From Lachnospiraceae bacterium (lineage in GTDB: Bacteria > Bacillota > Clostridia > Lachnospirales > Lachnospiraceae): a stretch of 64,000 nucleotides of DNA. Numbering within the stretch: position 1 is the stretch's first letter; every line of letters begins with the position of its first letter. This document shows, piece after piece, positions 55,552-64,000 of this stretch. Location of the stretch: the NCBI GenBank assembly GCA_018056425.1, contig JAGPFR010000005.1:25630-89629 (forward strand), read 5' to 3'. The translations under genes and the position numbers were made by a program. Under the pieces are notes generated by a model. That model was given only the letters and a program-made list of their open reading frames with translations. It made no database searches and was not told the DNA's origin.

Positions 55552-58500
55552 ATGAAAAGAACAGACATCCATCGCATCCTGATAATCGGATCGGGCCCCA
55601 TCATCATCGGCCAGGCCTGCGAATTCGATTATTCCGGAACACAGGCCTGCAAGGCTCTCAGAAAGCTCGGCTATGAGATAATCCTTGTAAACTCAAACCC
55701 CGCTACCATCATGACAGACACTGAGACGGCGGATGTCACCTATATCGAGCCTCTTAACGTAAAGAGACTTACCCAGATCATCGAGAAGGAGCGTCCCGAT
55801 GCACTTCTTCCCAACCTTGGCGGACAGTCCGGACTTAACCTTTGTTCGGAACTTGCACAGGCAGGTGTACTTGAAAAATATAACGTTAAGGTAATCGGTG
55901 TTCAGGTAGATGCCATCGAAAGAGGAGAGGACAGAATCGAGTTCAAGAACACTATGGATGAGCTCGGGATCGAGATGGCACGTTCACAGGTTGCTTACAG
56001 CGTAGATGAGGCTGTAGAGATCGCATCACGTCTCGGCTATCCTGTAGTACTCAGACCCGCTTATACCATGGGAGGTTCAGGCGGCGGAATTGTATATAAC
56101 GTAGAAGAACTTAAGACCGTCTGTGCAAGAGGTCTTCAGGCATCCATGGTTCATCAGGTTCTCGTAGAAGAATCCGTAATCGGATGGGAAGAGCTTGAAC
56201 TCGAGGTAGTAAGAGATTCAACCGGTAAGATGATCACCGTTTGCTTCATCGAGAATATCGATCCCATGGGAGTTCATACCGGAGATTCTTTCTGCTCCGC
56301 ACCCATGCTCACTATTTCACAGGAAGTTCAGGACAGACTTCAGAAGTATGCATACAGCATCGTTGATAAAGTACAGGTTATCGGCGGATGTAACTGTCAG
56401 TTTGCACACGATCCCAAGACCGATCGTATCATCGTGATCGAGATCAACCCCAGAACATCCAGATCCTCAGCTCTTGCATCCAAGGCAACAGGATTCCCCA
56501 TCGCACTTGTTTCGGCAATGCTCGCGTGCGGACTTGATCTTAAGGATATCGAGTGCGGCAAGTACGGCACTCTCGATAACTATAAGCCCGACGGTGATTA
56601 CATTGTAATCAAATTCGCAAGATGGGCATTTGAGAAGTTCAAAGGAGTTGACGATCATCTCGGAACTCAGATGAGAGCCGTAGGTGAAGTCATGAGTATC
56701 GGTAAGACCTACAAGGAAGCATTCCAGAAGGCTATCAGATCTCTTGAAAAGAGCAGATACGGACTTGGCTTCGTTAAGAACTTCCATGACATGAGTCTTG
56801 ATGAGCTTAGAAAAGAACTTGTAAATCCCACCTCAGAGAGACAGTTCATCATGTATGAGGCTCTCCGCAAGGGAGCAAGCATTGATGAGCTTCATGAGAT
56901 GACTAAGATCAAGAAGTATTTCATCGAGCAGATGAAGGAACTTGTAGACGAAGAGGAAGCTATCATTGCCTCAACTAACGGAAAGGTTCCCGCAGTCGAT
57001 GTACTTACCAAGGCTAAGAAGGACGGATTCTCCGACAAGTATCTCGCACAGATCTGCAAGGTAAGTGAAGAAGAGATCAGAAATGCCCGTGAGGCAGCAG
57101 GCGTAGTAGAAGGATGGGAAGGTGTACACGTAAGCGGCACCAAGGACAGCGCTTACTACTATTCAAGCTACAACATCGAAGACAGAAGTCCCGCTCCTTC
57201 GGATAATAAAAAGGTTATGATCCTCGGCGGCGGTCCCAACCGTATCGGCCAGGGTATCGAATTCGACTATTGCTGCGTACATGCCGCATTCGCGCTTAAG
57301 AAGCTCGGTTATGAGACAGTTATCGTAAACTGTAATCCTGAGACCGTTTCGACCGACTATGATACATCCGATAAGCTCTACTTCGAGCCTCTTACCCTTG
57401 AGGATGTTCTCAGTATCTATAGGAAAGAGAAGCCTGTCGGAGTCATTGCACAGTTCGGAGGACAGACTCCTCTTAACCTTGCGGCAGATCTTAAGAAGTA
57501 CGGTGTCAACATTCTCGGAACCACTCCCGAGACCATAGATATGGCAGAGGACAGAGATCTGTTCCGTGATATGATGGACAGACTCGAGATCCCCATGGCA
57601 GAATCCGGAATGGCATCCGATGTGGACGGAGCAAAAGAAATCGCTCACCGCATAGGCTATCCCGTTATGGTACGCCCCTCATATGTCCTCGGCGGAAGAG
57701 GAATGGAGGTTGTACATGATGACGAGCAGATGGATGTCTACATGAAAGAAGCAGTCGGTGTAACTCCCGACAGACCCATCCTCATCGACAGATTCCTTCA
57801 CAATGCAACAGAGTGTGAGGCTGATGCTATCAGTGACGGTGAGAATGTATTCGTTCCCGCAGTCATGGAGCATATTGAGCTTGCAGGTATCCACTCCGGA
57901 GACTCCGCTTGTATCCTTCCTTCAAAGCACCTCACCGAAAAGCAGGTTGCCACTATCAAGGAGTACACCAGAAAGATTGCCAAGGAGATGCATGTTGTAG
58001 GTCTTATGAACATGCAGTACGCTATAGAGGATGATGTGGTATATGTACTCGAGGCCAATCCCAGAGCATCACGTACCGTACCTCTTGTTTCCAAGGTATG
58101 TGACATCAACATGGTCAAGCTCGCTACAGAGATCATGATGAGCTCTATTACAGGTGAAGCTTCACCCGTACCCGGACTTAAGGACAGAAAAATTCCTTAC
58201 TACGGTGTCAAGGAGGCGGTATTCCCCTTCAACATGTTCCCCGAAGTAGACCCCGTTCTCGGACCCGAAATGAGATCAACCGGTGAGGTTCTCGGACTTT
58301 CCGATAATGTAGGAAAGGCATTCTTTAAGGCAGAAGAAGCTACCAAGACCGAGCCTCCTCTTTCCGGAACCGTGCTTATAAGTGTTAACCACGATGACAA
58401 GCCTTATCTTCTTCCCATCGCACAGAGCTTTGCCGATGACGGATTCAAGATCCTTGCAACAGGCTCTACCTATGAGAAGATCGTTGAAGCAGGAATCAAG

Positions 58501-58770
58501 GCTGAGCGTATCAACAAGATCTTTGAGGGAAGACCCAATATCGTGGATGCGATCAAGAACGGAGAGATCGATCTCATCATTGATACACCTTCTACCAAGA
58601 AGGATGATGTAAGCGACTCATACATCCGTCAGAATGCTATCAAGCATCACGTTCCTTATATCACCACCATTGCCGGAGCAAGAGCTACCGCAGAAGGCAT
58701 TAAGGCAGAACTTTCCGGTGAAGGTGTACATGTACGTTCACTTCAGGAATATCATTCAATGATCAAATAA
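55552..58770 (+). CDS. carB: Carbamoyl-phosphate synthase large subunit
   Basis: CarB makes carbamoyl phosphate for arginine and pyrimidine synthesis from bicarbonate, ammonia and two ATP. The 1072-residue protein has two homologous ATP-grasp halves, starting with ILIIGSGPIIIGQACEFDYSG and, near residue 555, MILGGGPNRIGQGIEFDYCC. A C-terminal MGS-like allosteric domain follows (FKILATGSTYEKI). The ATG at 55552 with AGAAAGGAAG is chosen. The glutaminase partner carA is not next to it or anywhere in the window. Confidence 0.96.
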   Translation: MKRTDIHRILIIGSGPIIIGQACEFDYSGTQACKALRKLGYEIILVNSNPATIMTDTETADVTYIEPLNVKRLTQIIEKERPDALLPNLGGQSGLNLCSELAQAGVLEKYNVKVIGVQVDAIERGEDRIEFKNTMDELGIEMARSQVAYSVDEAVEIASRLGYPVVLRPAYTMGGSGGGIVYNVEELKTVCARGLQASMVHQVLVEESVIGWEELELEVVRDSTGKMITVCFIENIDPMGVHTGDSFCSAPMLTISQEVQDRLQKYAYSIVDKVQVIGGCNCQFAHDPKTDRIIVIEINPRTSRSSALASKATGFPIALVSAMLACGLDLKDIECGKYGTLDNYKPDGDYIVIKFARWAFEKFKGVDDHLGTQMRAVGEVMSIGKTYKEAFQKAIRSLEKSRYGLGFVKNFHDMSLDELRKELVNPTSERQFIMYEALRKGASIDELHEMTKIKKYFIEQMKELVDEEEAIIASTNGKVPAVDVLTKAKKDGFSDKYLAQICKVSEEEIRNAREAAGVVEGWEGVHVSGTKDSAYYYSSYNIEDRSPAPSDNKKVMILGGGPNRIGQGIEFDYCCVHAAFALKKLGYETVIVNCNPETVSTDYDTSDKLYFEPLTLEDVLSIYRKEKPVGVIAQFGGQTPLNLAADLKKYGVNILGTTPETIDMAEDRDLFRDMMDRLEIPMAESGMASDVDGAKEIAHRIGYPVMVRPSYVLGGRGMEVVHDDEQMDVYMKEAVGVTPDRPILIDRFLHNATECEADAISDGENVFVPAVMEHIELAGIHSGDSACILPSKHLTEKQVATIKEYTRKIAKEMHVVGLMNMQYAIEDDVVYVLEANPRASRTVPLVSKVCDINMVKLATEIMMSSITGEASPVPGLKDRKIPYYGVKEAVFPFNMFPEVDPVLGPEMRSTGEVLGLSDNVGKAFFKAEEATKTEPPLSGTVLISVNHDDKPYLLPIAQSFADDGFKILATGSTYEKIVEAGIKAERINKIFEGRPNIVDAIKNGEIDLIIDTPSTKKDDVSDSYIRQNAIKHHVPYITTIAGARATAEGIKAELSGEGVHVRSLQEYHSMIK

Positions 58771-58811
58771 GCACAGAGCATTGAGATAAGAATATTCTGT
58801 ACCGATAATAT

Positions 58812-58850
58812 TACCGGTGTCTCTGATAAAAGGCACCGGTATGTTTTTTT
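58812..58850 (+). terminator. Terminator of carB
   Basis: An 8-base stem (58812-58819 with 58834-58841) has a 14-base loop, followed by seven T (58844-58850). It directly abuts the mgtE ribosome site AAGGAGG. Confidence 0.75.
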
Positions 58851-58862
58851 AAGGAGGCTGCG

Positions 58863-60278
58863 ATGGATGAACAGGAAATAATGACAAATGCATCCGAAGA
58901 AAGAGATTATGAGCAGGAGATAATCGAACTGCTCCAAAGCAGTCTGCCTGACGAAGAGATAGCAGAGAAACTCTCGGACTATCATGATAATGATATCGCG
59001 AGCGCATTGGATGATCTCGATAAAGATGCTCTTAAGAGAGTATATGAAATACTCGGAGAAGAAAAATTTTCCGAGATTCTTGCATATGTGGAAACCTCTC
59101 ATGAATTCCTGGCAGGTCTCTCCGCAGATCTCGCCGCTAAATTCCTCGAGAACATGGATACGGATGATGCCGTAGATATTCTCGAGAACATGGATGATGA
59201 GACTGCACAAACGATCGTCGATCACATGGAAAAAGAGACTGGCGAAGAGATCCGAATGATCCAGTCTTATGAAGATGATGAGATCGGTAGCCGAATGACT
59301 ACGAATTATATAGTCATTCAAAAGGATCTGGATATCCGCTCCGCCATGAAGGAGCTGGTAAAGCAGGCAGGTGAAAACGACAACATCATGACCATATATG
59401 TTGTCGATGAAAACGAAGTTTTCTATGGTGCCATCGATCTTAAGGATCTGATCGTTGCCAGGGACACCGCAGATCTTTCGGATCTGATAATCACATCCTA
59501 TCCTTATCTGACAGATCATGAGATCGTTTCGGACTGCATCGAAAGAATCAAGAGCTACGCAGAGGACTCCATTCCCGTTCTCAATGAAGAAGGTCATATT
59601 CTTGGTGTAATCACCTCTCAGGATATCGTCGAAGCCGTTGATGATGAGCTCGGTGAAGACTATGCAAAGCTGGCAGGTCTCTCGGAGGAAGAAGATCTCA
59701 ACGAGAAAACTTCCGTATCCATCAGAAAGCGTATACCCTGGCTCATTGCACTCCTTTTACTAGGAATGCTGACCTCCACTTTGGTAGGTGCATTCGAAGG
59801 AGTAATTGCTGCCATTCCCGTTGTTATAGCTTTCCAGTCACTTATCCTGTCCATGTCCGGTAATGTCGGAACCCAGTCACTTGCTGTTACGATCAGAGTT
59901 ATCGCGGACGAAGACCTGACCATGGCGGATAAGGTAAAACTGATCTTCAAAGAGGGAAAAGTGGGATTCGGAAACGGCCTCATCCTCGGGATTATTTCCA
60001 TACTTGTAGTCGGGATCTATATTCACTTTGCAAAGGGTGAAGCATGGAATTATTCCGTTACCGTATCGGTATGCGTAGGCTTTGCAATGCTTGTTGCGAT
60101 GTTGGTTGCTTCGATCACCGGAACGATCATCCCTCTGTTTTTCAACAAAATAAAAGTGGACCCTGCCGCAGCATCGGGTCCGTTTATCTCAACACTTAAT
60201 GATATTCTGGGAGTTGCACTTTATTACGGCCTTTGCTGGTTCCTTCTTATCAAGGTATTCGGCCTGGGCGGTATCTGA
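58863..60278 (+). CDS. mgtE: MgtE-type magnesium transporter
   Basis: The 471-residue protein has an N-terminal helical MgtE domain (about 15-150; LSADLAAKFLENMDTDDAVDILENM), a pair of CBS domains (about 150-275; SRMTTNYIVIQKDLDI, IPVLNEEGHILGVITSQD) and a five-helix pore (about 300-471). The pore has SMSGNVGTQSLAVTIR and ITGTIIPLFFNKIKVDPAAASGPFIST, which hold the magnesium-selective residues. It is followed 2 bases on by a convergent gene. Confidence 0.94.
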   Translation: MDEQEIMTNASEERDYEQEIIELLQSSLPDEEIAEKLSDYHDNDIASALDDLDKDALKRVYEILGEEKFSEILAYVETSHEFLAGLSADLAAKFLENMDTDDAVDILENMDDETAQTIVDHMEKETGEEIRMIQSYEDDEIGSRMTTNYIVIQKDLDIRSAMKELVKQAGENDNIMTIYVVDENEVFYGAIDLKDLIVARDTADLSDLIITSYPYLTDHEIVSDCIERIKSYAEDSIPVLNEEGHILGVITSQDIVEAVDDELGEDYAKLAGLSEEEDLNEKTSVSIRKRIPWLIALLLLGMLTSTLVGAFEGVIAAIPVVIAFQSLILSMSGNVGTQSLAVTIRVIADEDLTMADKVKLIFKEGKVGFGNGLILGIISILVVGIYIHFAKGEAWNYSVTVSVCVGFAMLVAMLVASITGTIIPLFFNKIKVDPAAASGPFISTLNDILGVALYYGLCWFLLIKVFGLGGI

Positions 60279-60280
60279 CA

Positions 60281-60658
60281 TCACTGAACAAAAGGTTTTA
60301 TTTTCACGGAAGTGCGATCCTTTTCGAGCGAGTCATAGTATCTGTAAAGAGTCTGTGTTCCGTTTTCGAGAATGTAGTAATGCCTGATGTACGGAACGAG
60401 AAGTATCAGAAGAAGCAGCATCAGAGCCGCAAGAGGAAGATAACCGGTGACGCATATTCCCAAAAGGGTCATCACCGTCACTATGGCGAAGGTCATTGTA
60501 ACTATCAGATGGATCAGCCTTTCATGCTGGAAAAATCCTATCTGAACCAGTGCCTGTTTTCTTAAGGTATCAAGTTCTTCAGCCGAAAACACGCCGCTTT
60601 GAGCTTTTTCGGAGATGTCTTTAAGATATGCCATGTAATTAAGTAAACGTTTTTCCAT
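60281..60658 (-). CDS. Uncharacterised membrane protein
   Basis: I do not recognise this 125-residue protein. Residues 1-45 are soluble and helical (LKDISEKAQSGVFSAEELDTLRKQAL). Two membrane segments follow (about residues 48-90), then a short charged C-terminus. The ATG at 60658 with GAGG upstream is preferred to one 15 codons earlier. It is convergent with mgtE, with only 2 bases between stops, and divergent from yqeG. Confidence 0.7.
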   Translation of the reverse strand: MEKRLLNYMAYLKDISEKAQSGVFSAEELDTLRKQALVQIGFFQHERLIHLIVTMTFAIVTVMTLLGICVTGYLPLAALMLLLLILLVPYIRHYYILENGTQTLYRYYDSLEKDRTSVKIKPFVQ

Positions 60659-60731
60659 TTTTCTTACCTCACATGTTATCATTATATCACTTTCACTTGT
60701 CATCGAATGAATGGATGAAAGGGAGCATGTA

Positions 60732-61238
60732 TTGTTAGAAAAACTGTATCCTACAAAAGAAAACGACTCCGCATTTACGATTCCTTATGAAAGCCTTTAT
60801 GCACTCGGCAAAAGAGGGATCATTTATGATATAGACAATACTCTTGTAATGCACGGAGCTCCGGCTGACCAAAGGAGCAGGGAGCTGTTTGAAAAGCTCA
60901 GATACATCGGGTTTAAGACTGTTCTTTTATCCAATAATAAGGAAAAACGCGTCAAGCCTTTTGCCGATGAAGTCGGTTCCGAGTATGTGTATAAAGCCGG
61001 AAAGCCTTCAAAAAAAGGCTATCAGGATGCAATGAAGATAATGGGGACAACGCCCGATACAACAATCTTTATCGGTGACCAGCTCTTTACCGATATTTGG
61101 GGAGCCAATCGCGCAGGGATCGAGACCATACTCACCAAGCCCATAGATAAAAAAGAAGAGATCCAGATCATATTAAAAAGAAGACTTGAGTGGTTTGTAC
61201 TTAAGGCGTATCACAGAAAGAACAAGGTTAAAAAATGA
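60732..61238 (+). CDS. yqeG: YqeG-family HAD phosphatase
   Basis: The 168-residue protein is a HAD-superfamily IIIA phosphatase with the catalytic motif YDIDNTLV, SNNKEKR and the metal motif IGDQLFTDIWGANRAG. A TTG start at 60732 gives the usual family N-terminus (MLEKLYP) and has AAAGGGAG 6 bases upstream. The in-frame ATG at 60711 lacks a ribosome site. The gene overlaps aroE by 4 bases. YqeG beside aroE is a standard Firmicutes pairing. Confidence 0.88.
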   Translation: MLEKLYPTKENDSAFTIPYESLYALGKRGIIYDIDNTLVMHGAPADQRSRELFEKLRYIGFKTVLLSNNKEKRVKPFADEVGSEYVYKAGKPSKKGYQDAMKIMGTTPDTTIFIGDQLFTDIWGANRAGIETILTKPIDKKEEIQIILKRRLEWFVLKAYHRKNKVKK

Positions 61239-62095
61239 GACCGATTGACGGAACTACTTTTATATGCGGACTGATCGGAAATCCGGTCGCACACACCAAG
61301 TCACCTGCGATCCATAATTTTCTTGCAGAGAAGACCGGTTTTAATCTGGCTTACGGAGCTTTTCCCGTTGATACCGGAAGACTTGATAAAGCCATTCCCG
61401 GTGCATTTGCTCTCGGGATCAGGGGACTTAACGTAACCGTTCCTTATAAGGAAGATGTTATTTCCCTCCTTGCGGATATAGATCCTCTTGCCGGGAAGAT
61501 AGGTGCGGTTAATACGCTTGTCAGAACGGAAGAAGGTTATAAGGGATTTAATACCGATATGCCCGGCCTTTTAAGAGCACTTGAAAGAGACGGGGTGGAT
61601 ATAAAGGGTGAGGATGTGATAATCCTCGGAGCAGGCGGAGTTGCAAGAGCAGCGGCTATGATGCTTGAGACTGCGGGTGCTTCCACCGTTACCATTATGA
61701 ACAGGAACACGGACAGGGCTGAGGAACTTGCCGGAAGCATTAATGAGATCTGCGGAAGAAGTTTTGCTCATCCTTTGCCGATTTTGGGATATGAAAGACT
61801 TCCCCGAGATGTGAAATATATCGTTATCCAGGCAACAAGCGTCGGAATGCATCCCGATACCGAAAAAGCCGTGATCGAGGATCCGGAGTTTTATAAGAGA
61901 GTTAAAGTGGGATATGATCTTATATTTAATCCTCCCGAGACGAAATTCATGAAGCTTTGCAAAGAAGCAGGTGCCGAGAGCTATAACGGTTCCAAGATGC
62001 TTCTGTATCAGGGAATAATAGCCTATGAGTACTGGACCGGGCTTTCGATCGATGATGACCTTGCCGATGCATGCTATGCGGAAGTTTTTAAATGA
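61235..62095 (+). CDS. aroE: Shikimate dehydrogenase
   Basis: AroE reduces 3-dehydroshikimate with NADPH. The 286-residue protein has GNPVAHTKSPAIHNF (shikimate binding), GLNVTVPYKEDV with the catalytic Lys, the Rossmann loop ILGAGGVARAAA, and the C-terminal YNGSKMLLYQGIIAYEYWTG. It overlaps both yqeG and aroK by 4 bases (ATGA), giving a coupled shikimate unit. Confidence 0.95.
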   Translation: MRPIDGTTFICGLIGNPVAHTKSPAIHNFLAEKTGFNLAYGAFPVDTGRLDKAIPGAFALGIRGLNVTVPYKEDVISLLADIDPLAGKIGAVNTLVRTEEGYKGFNTDMPGLLRALERDGVDIKGEDVIILGAGGVARAAAMMLETAGASTVTIMNRNTDRAEELAGSINEICGRSFAHPLPILGYERLPRDVKYIVIQATSVGMHPDTEKAVIEDPEFYKRVKVGYDLIFNPPETKFMKLCKEAGAESYNGSKMLLYQGIIAYEYWTGLSIDDDLADACYAEVFK

Positions 62096-62712
62096 GTAAT
62101 ACCAGGCATAAGAAAAACAGTGAATACAAAAAAGGACCCCATCTTGTTCTGATAGGATTTATGGGAAGCGGTAAGACTTCGATTGGAAGGAGCCTTTCCT
62201 ATAAACTCAAAAGAGCATTTTACGATACCGATAAGATGATCGAGGATAAAGAAGGTATCACGATCTCCGAGATCTTTGCCGTAAAGGGCGAGAAATATTT
62301 CAGGGAACTTGAAACGAGTGTCTTAAGGGAAATCAGGGAAGATAAGATTCCGAGAATCTATTCCCTCGGCGGAGGAACACCCGTAAGCCTTCAGAATCAG
62401 CCGCTTATTAAGACCATAGGTACGGTGGTTTATCTGAGGCTCAGGCCCGAAGAAGTCTGGGAAAGGCTTAAGGGAGATACCACAAGACCTCTTCTTCAGT
62501 GTGACGATCCCCTTGCCAGGATTCAGAGTCTGATGAAACTCAGGGCTCCCGCATACGAAAGATGCGCCGATATCATAATTGATAACGGAAGCAAGGACAG
62601 GGATGAAGTGATCACGGAAATTCTTGGTGAACTTGAAAAAAGAGGATGGAAGATACCTCCCGAAAGTTATCAGGCAGCATCCGATAAAGCCGAAACGGAG
62701 AATAACGAATGA
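62092..62712 (+). CDS. aroK: Shikimate kinase
   Basis: AroK phosphorylates shikimate at O3. The 206-residue protein has the P-loop GFMGSGKTSIG, the shikimate-binding DTDKMIE and FRELE motifs, SLGGGTPVS, and the lid Arg in RLKGDTTRPLL. About 15 basic residues precede the fold and about 25 follow, so it is slightly longer than usual. It overlaps aroE and aroQ by 4 bases each. Confidence 0.94.
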   Translation: MSNTRHKKNSEYKKGPHLVLIGFMGSGKTSIGRSLSYKLKRAFYDTDKMIEDKEGITISEIFAVKGEKYFRELETSVLREIREDKIPRIYSLGGGTPVSLQNQPLIKTIGTVVYLRLRPEEVWERLKGDTTRPLLQCDDPLARIQSLMKLRAPAYERCADIIIDNGSKDRDEVITEILGELEKRGWKIPPESYQAASDKAETENNE

Positions 62713-63146
62713 AAATCCTTGTAATAAACGGTCCCAATCTCAATTTTCTCGGGATAAGGGAAAAGAACATATACGGAAATCAGGATTATGACTATCTCAT
62801 TAAGATGATAGAAGATCATGCGGCCGAAAAAGGCATCGAAGTTGACTGTTTTCAGTCAAATCATGAAGGAGCCATAATCGACAGGCTTCAGGAGGCATAT
62901 TTTGACGGAACTGACGGTATCGTGATCAATCCCGGAGCATACACACATTACAGTTATGCCATTCACGATGCACTCAAAAGCCTTGAAAAACCTGTAAAGG
63001 TAGAGGTTCACATATCTGATATTTCCTCGAGGGAAGAGTTCCGCAAAGTGTCCGTAACCGCCCCTGCCTGTGACCGTCAGATTTACGGAAAAGGCCTTGC
63101 AGGTTACATCGAAGCTATTGATTATATTGCAGAAGCCCAAAAATAG
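62709..63146 (+). CDS. aroQ: Type II 3-dehydroquinate dehydratase
   Basis: This enzyme converts dehydroquinate to dehydroshikimate. The 145-residue protein has the type II signature NGPNLNFLGIREKNIYG with the catalytic Tyr, FQSNHEG, INPGAYTHYSYAI and VEVHISDISSREEFR. It overlaps aroK by 4 bases. The pathway order aroE-aroK-aroQ is not the biochemical order but is common. Confidence 0.95.
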   Translation: MKILVINGPNLNFLGIREKNIYGNQDYDYLIKMIEDHAAEKGIEVDCFQSNHEGAIIDRLQEAYFDGTDGIVINPGAYTHYSYAIHDALKSLEKPVKVEVHISDISSREEFRKVSVTAPACDRQIYGKGLAGYIEAIDYIAEAQK

Positions 63147-63148
63147 GT

Positions 63149-63177
63149 TGAAATCCCGATTTTTTTAATGTAATATA
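63149..63177 (+). promoter_or_regulatory. efp: Predicted promoter of efp
   Basis: TTGAAA (63149-63154) and TAATAT (63172-63177) are separated by 17 bases, 45 bases before the efp start. Confidence 0.65.
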
Positions 63178-63221
63178 TTCGAGGATTATTTTTGGTTGGC
63201 AAAGTTATTAGGAGGTTTTTT

Positions 63222-63779
63222 ATGATTTCTGCAGGTGACTTCAGAAACGGTATTACTATCGAACTTGATAATTCCGTTTATCAGATCATCGATTTCCAGC
63301 ATGTTAAGCCCGGAAAGGGAGCGGCATTCGTCCGCACCAAGCTTAAGGACATTAAGAACGGCGGCGTAGTAGAGCGTACTTTCCGCCCTACCGAGAAATG
63401 CCCTCAGGCTCATATAGACAGAAAGGATATGCAGTATCTCTATAAGGATGGCGATCTTTATTCCTTCATGGATACCGAGACCTACGATCAGGTTCAGCTT
63501 TCCAGCGACCTTGTAGGCGACGCTCTTAAGTTCGTCAAAGAGAACGAGATCTGCAAAGTTTGCTCACACAACGGAAATGCTTTCTCAATCGAGCCTCCTC
63601 TTTTTGTAGAGCTTGATATCACTGAGACCGAGCCCGGCTTCAAGGGTGATACCGCTACCGGTGCATCCAAGCCCGCTACCGTTGAGACCGGCGCTATCGT
63701 TCAGGTTCCTCTCTTCGTTAACACCGGAGACAAGATCAAGATCGATACCAGAACCGGCGAGTATCTCTCAAGAGTATAA
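63222..63779 (+). CDS. efp: Elongation factor P
   Basis: EF-P relieves ribosome stalling at polyproline stretches. It has 185 residues from the ATG at 63222 (AGGAGG site). It shows the three-domain fold with [15 protein letters not shown], the [21 protein letters not shown] loop with the Lys at the tip, and the C-terminal [16 protein letters not shown]. The window itself encodes a 12-unit Pro-Glu protein, though alternating Pro is a weaker EF-P client than consecutive Pro. Confidence 0.95.
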   Translation: MISAGDFRNGITIELDNSVYQIIDFQHVKPGKGAAFVRTKLKDIKNGGVVERTFRPTEKCPQAHIDRKDMQYLYKDGDLYSFMDTETYDQVQLSSDLVGDALKFVKENEICKVCSHNGNAFSIEPPLFVELDITETEPGFKGDTATGASKPATVETGAIVQVPLFVNTGDKIKIDTRTGEYLSRV

Positions 63780-63807
63780 TTTCAGTCCTTTCATAGCAAT
63801 GTGAATG

Positions 63808-63839
63808 ACAGCCATGCGTTTATGCATGGCTGTTTTTTT
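63808..63839 (+). terminator. Terminator of efp
   Basis: A perfect 10-base stem (63808-63817 with 63824-63833) has a 6-base loop, followed by a run of seven T. Confidence 0.92.
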
Positions 63840-63840
63840 A

Positions 63841-64000
63841 CCCATTAACCGTGTTGTGAAAGGAAAAATATGACATTTGATTGAAAAATTAAACCTGTTC
63901 TTTGACAACTGAAAATCGCCAAAAAAGTCTGGTTTACTCTTGCAACGGACTCTGTTAATGTCCATATACGATTACTATCTGCAGGATAGGAGCAGATATG
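63841..64000 (+). other. Leader of the next gene, cut by the window end
   Basis: After the efp terminator the sequence is non-coding. It ends with a good ribosome site (GGATAGGAG at 63984-63992) and an ATG at 63998-64000, probably the start of the next gene. No clear promoter pair was found; a TTGACA at 63902-63907 lacks a -10 partner. Confidence 0.4.

Noticed and set aside
58771-58862. M-box magnesium riboswitch before mgtE
   Set aside because: The gap is only 92 bases and is filled by a plain terminator; an M-box is much longer and its motifs are absent.

Overview
This 64 kb window reads as a chromosomal segment of an anaerobic Firmicute, most likely a member of Lachnospiraceae (Butyrivibrio/Roseburia-like). 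The evidence is the gene content and order: an Asp23-nusB-xseAB-ispA-dxs-tlyA-nadK-argR-recN string, yqeG-aroE-aroK-aroQ-efp, DUF1836 and YerC proteins, and SpoIIE/RsbW/STAS partner-switching genes. Strong AGGAGG-type ribosome sites and T-rich hairpin terminators fit the same picture. The genus cannot be fixed from this sequence alone. No rRNA, tRNA, CRISPR array, transposase or prophage was seen; nearly all genes are on the + strand.

Layout. 1-6.4 kb: an F-type ATP synthase operon with no atpH gene; the C-terminal domain of the delta subunit is fused in front of the alpha subunit. 6.5-9.9 kb: a DtxR/MntR-type metal regulator translationally coupled to an ArsB/NhaD-type permease, then release factor 3. 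9.9-19.0 kb: the housekeeping string named above. 19.0-24.5 kb: a REP-like palindrome pair, three tandem paralogous acidic lipoproteins and a fourth lipoprotein with a Pro-Glu repeat. 24.6-28.1 kb: typA and a GtrII-like membrane protein. 28.1-31.0 kb: a lysine riboswitch controlling dapA-dapB and a eukaryotic (His6)-type hisA. 31.1-32.5 kb: a degenerate LytM membrane protein followed by a bactofilin.

33.1-36.8 kb holds an acyltransferase, an XRE-AbrB fusion regulator and two adjacent radical-SAM genes. 36.9-46.3 kb is the most unusual part: a tightly packed six-gene unit encoding a GGDEF protein, a STAS antagonist, a 1413-residue C-A-PCP-reductase NRPS, a membrane SpoIIE-type phosphatase, an RsbW-like kinase and a second sensor phosphatase. 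By inference, a partner switch and a cyclic-di-GMP input are tied to production of a peptide or acyl-amino aldehyde or alcohol.

46.2-51.4 kb: a second SLC13/ArsB-like permease, a DUF1836 regulator whose promoter contains a perfect palindrome, a response regulator split by an in-frame stop codon, and an SPFH/zinc-ribbon protein paired with a membrane zinc-ribbon protein. 51.4-64 kb: pcrA, a small acidic membrane protein, a TrmA-family RNA methyltransferase, carB without carA, mgtE, yqeG, aroE-aroK-aroQ and efp.

All functions are read from motifs and gene order by eye; no database search was run.
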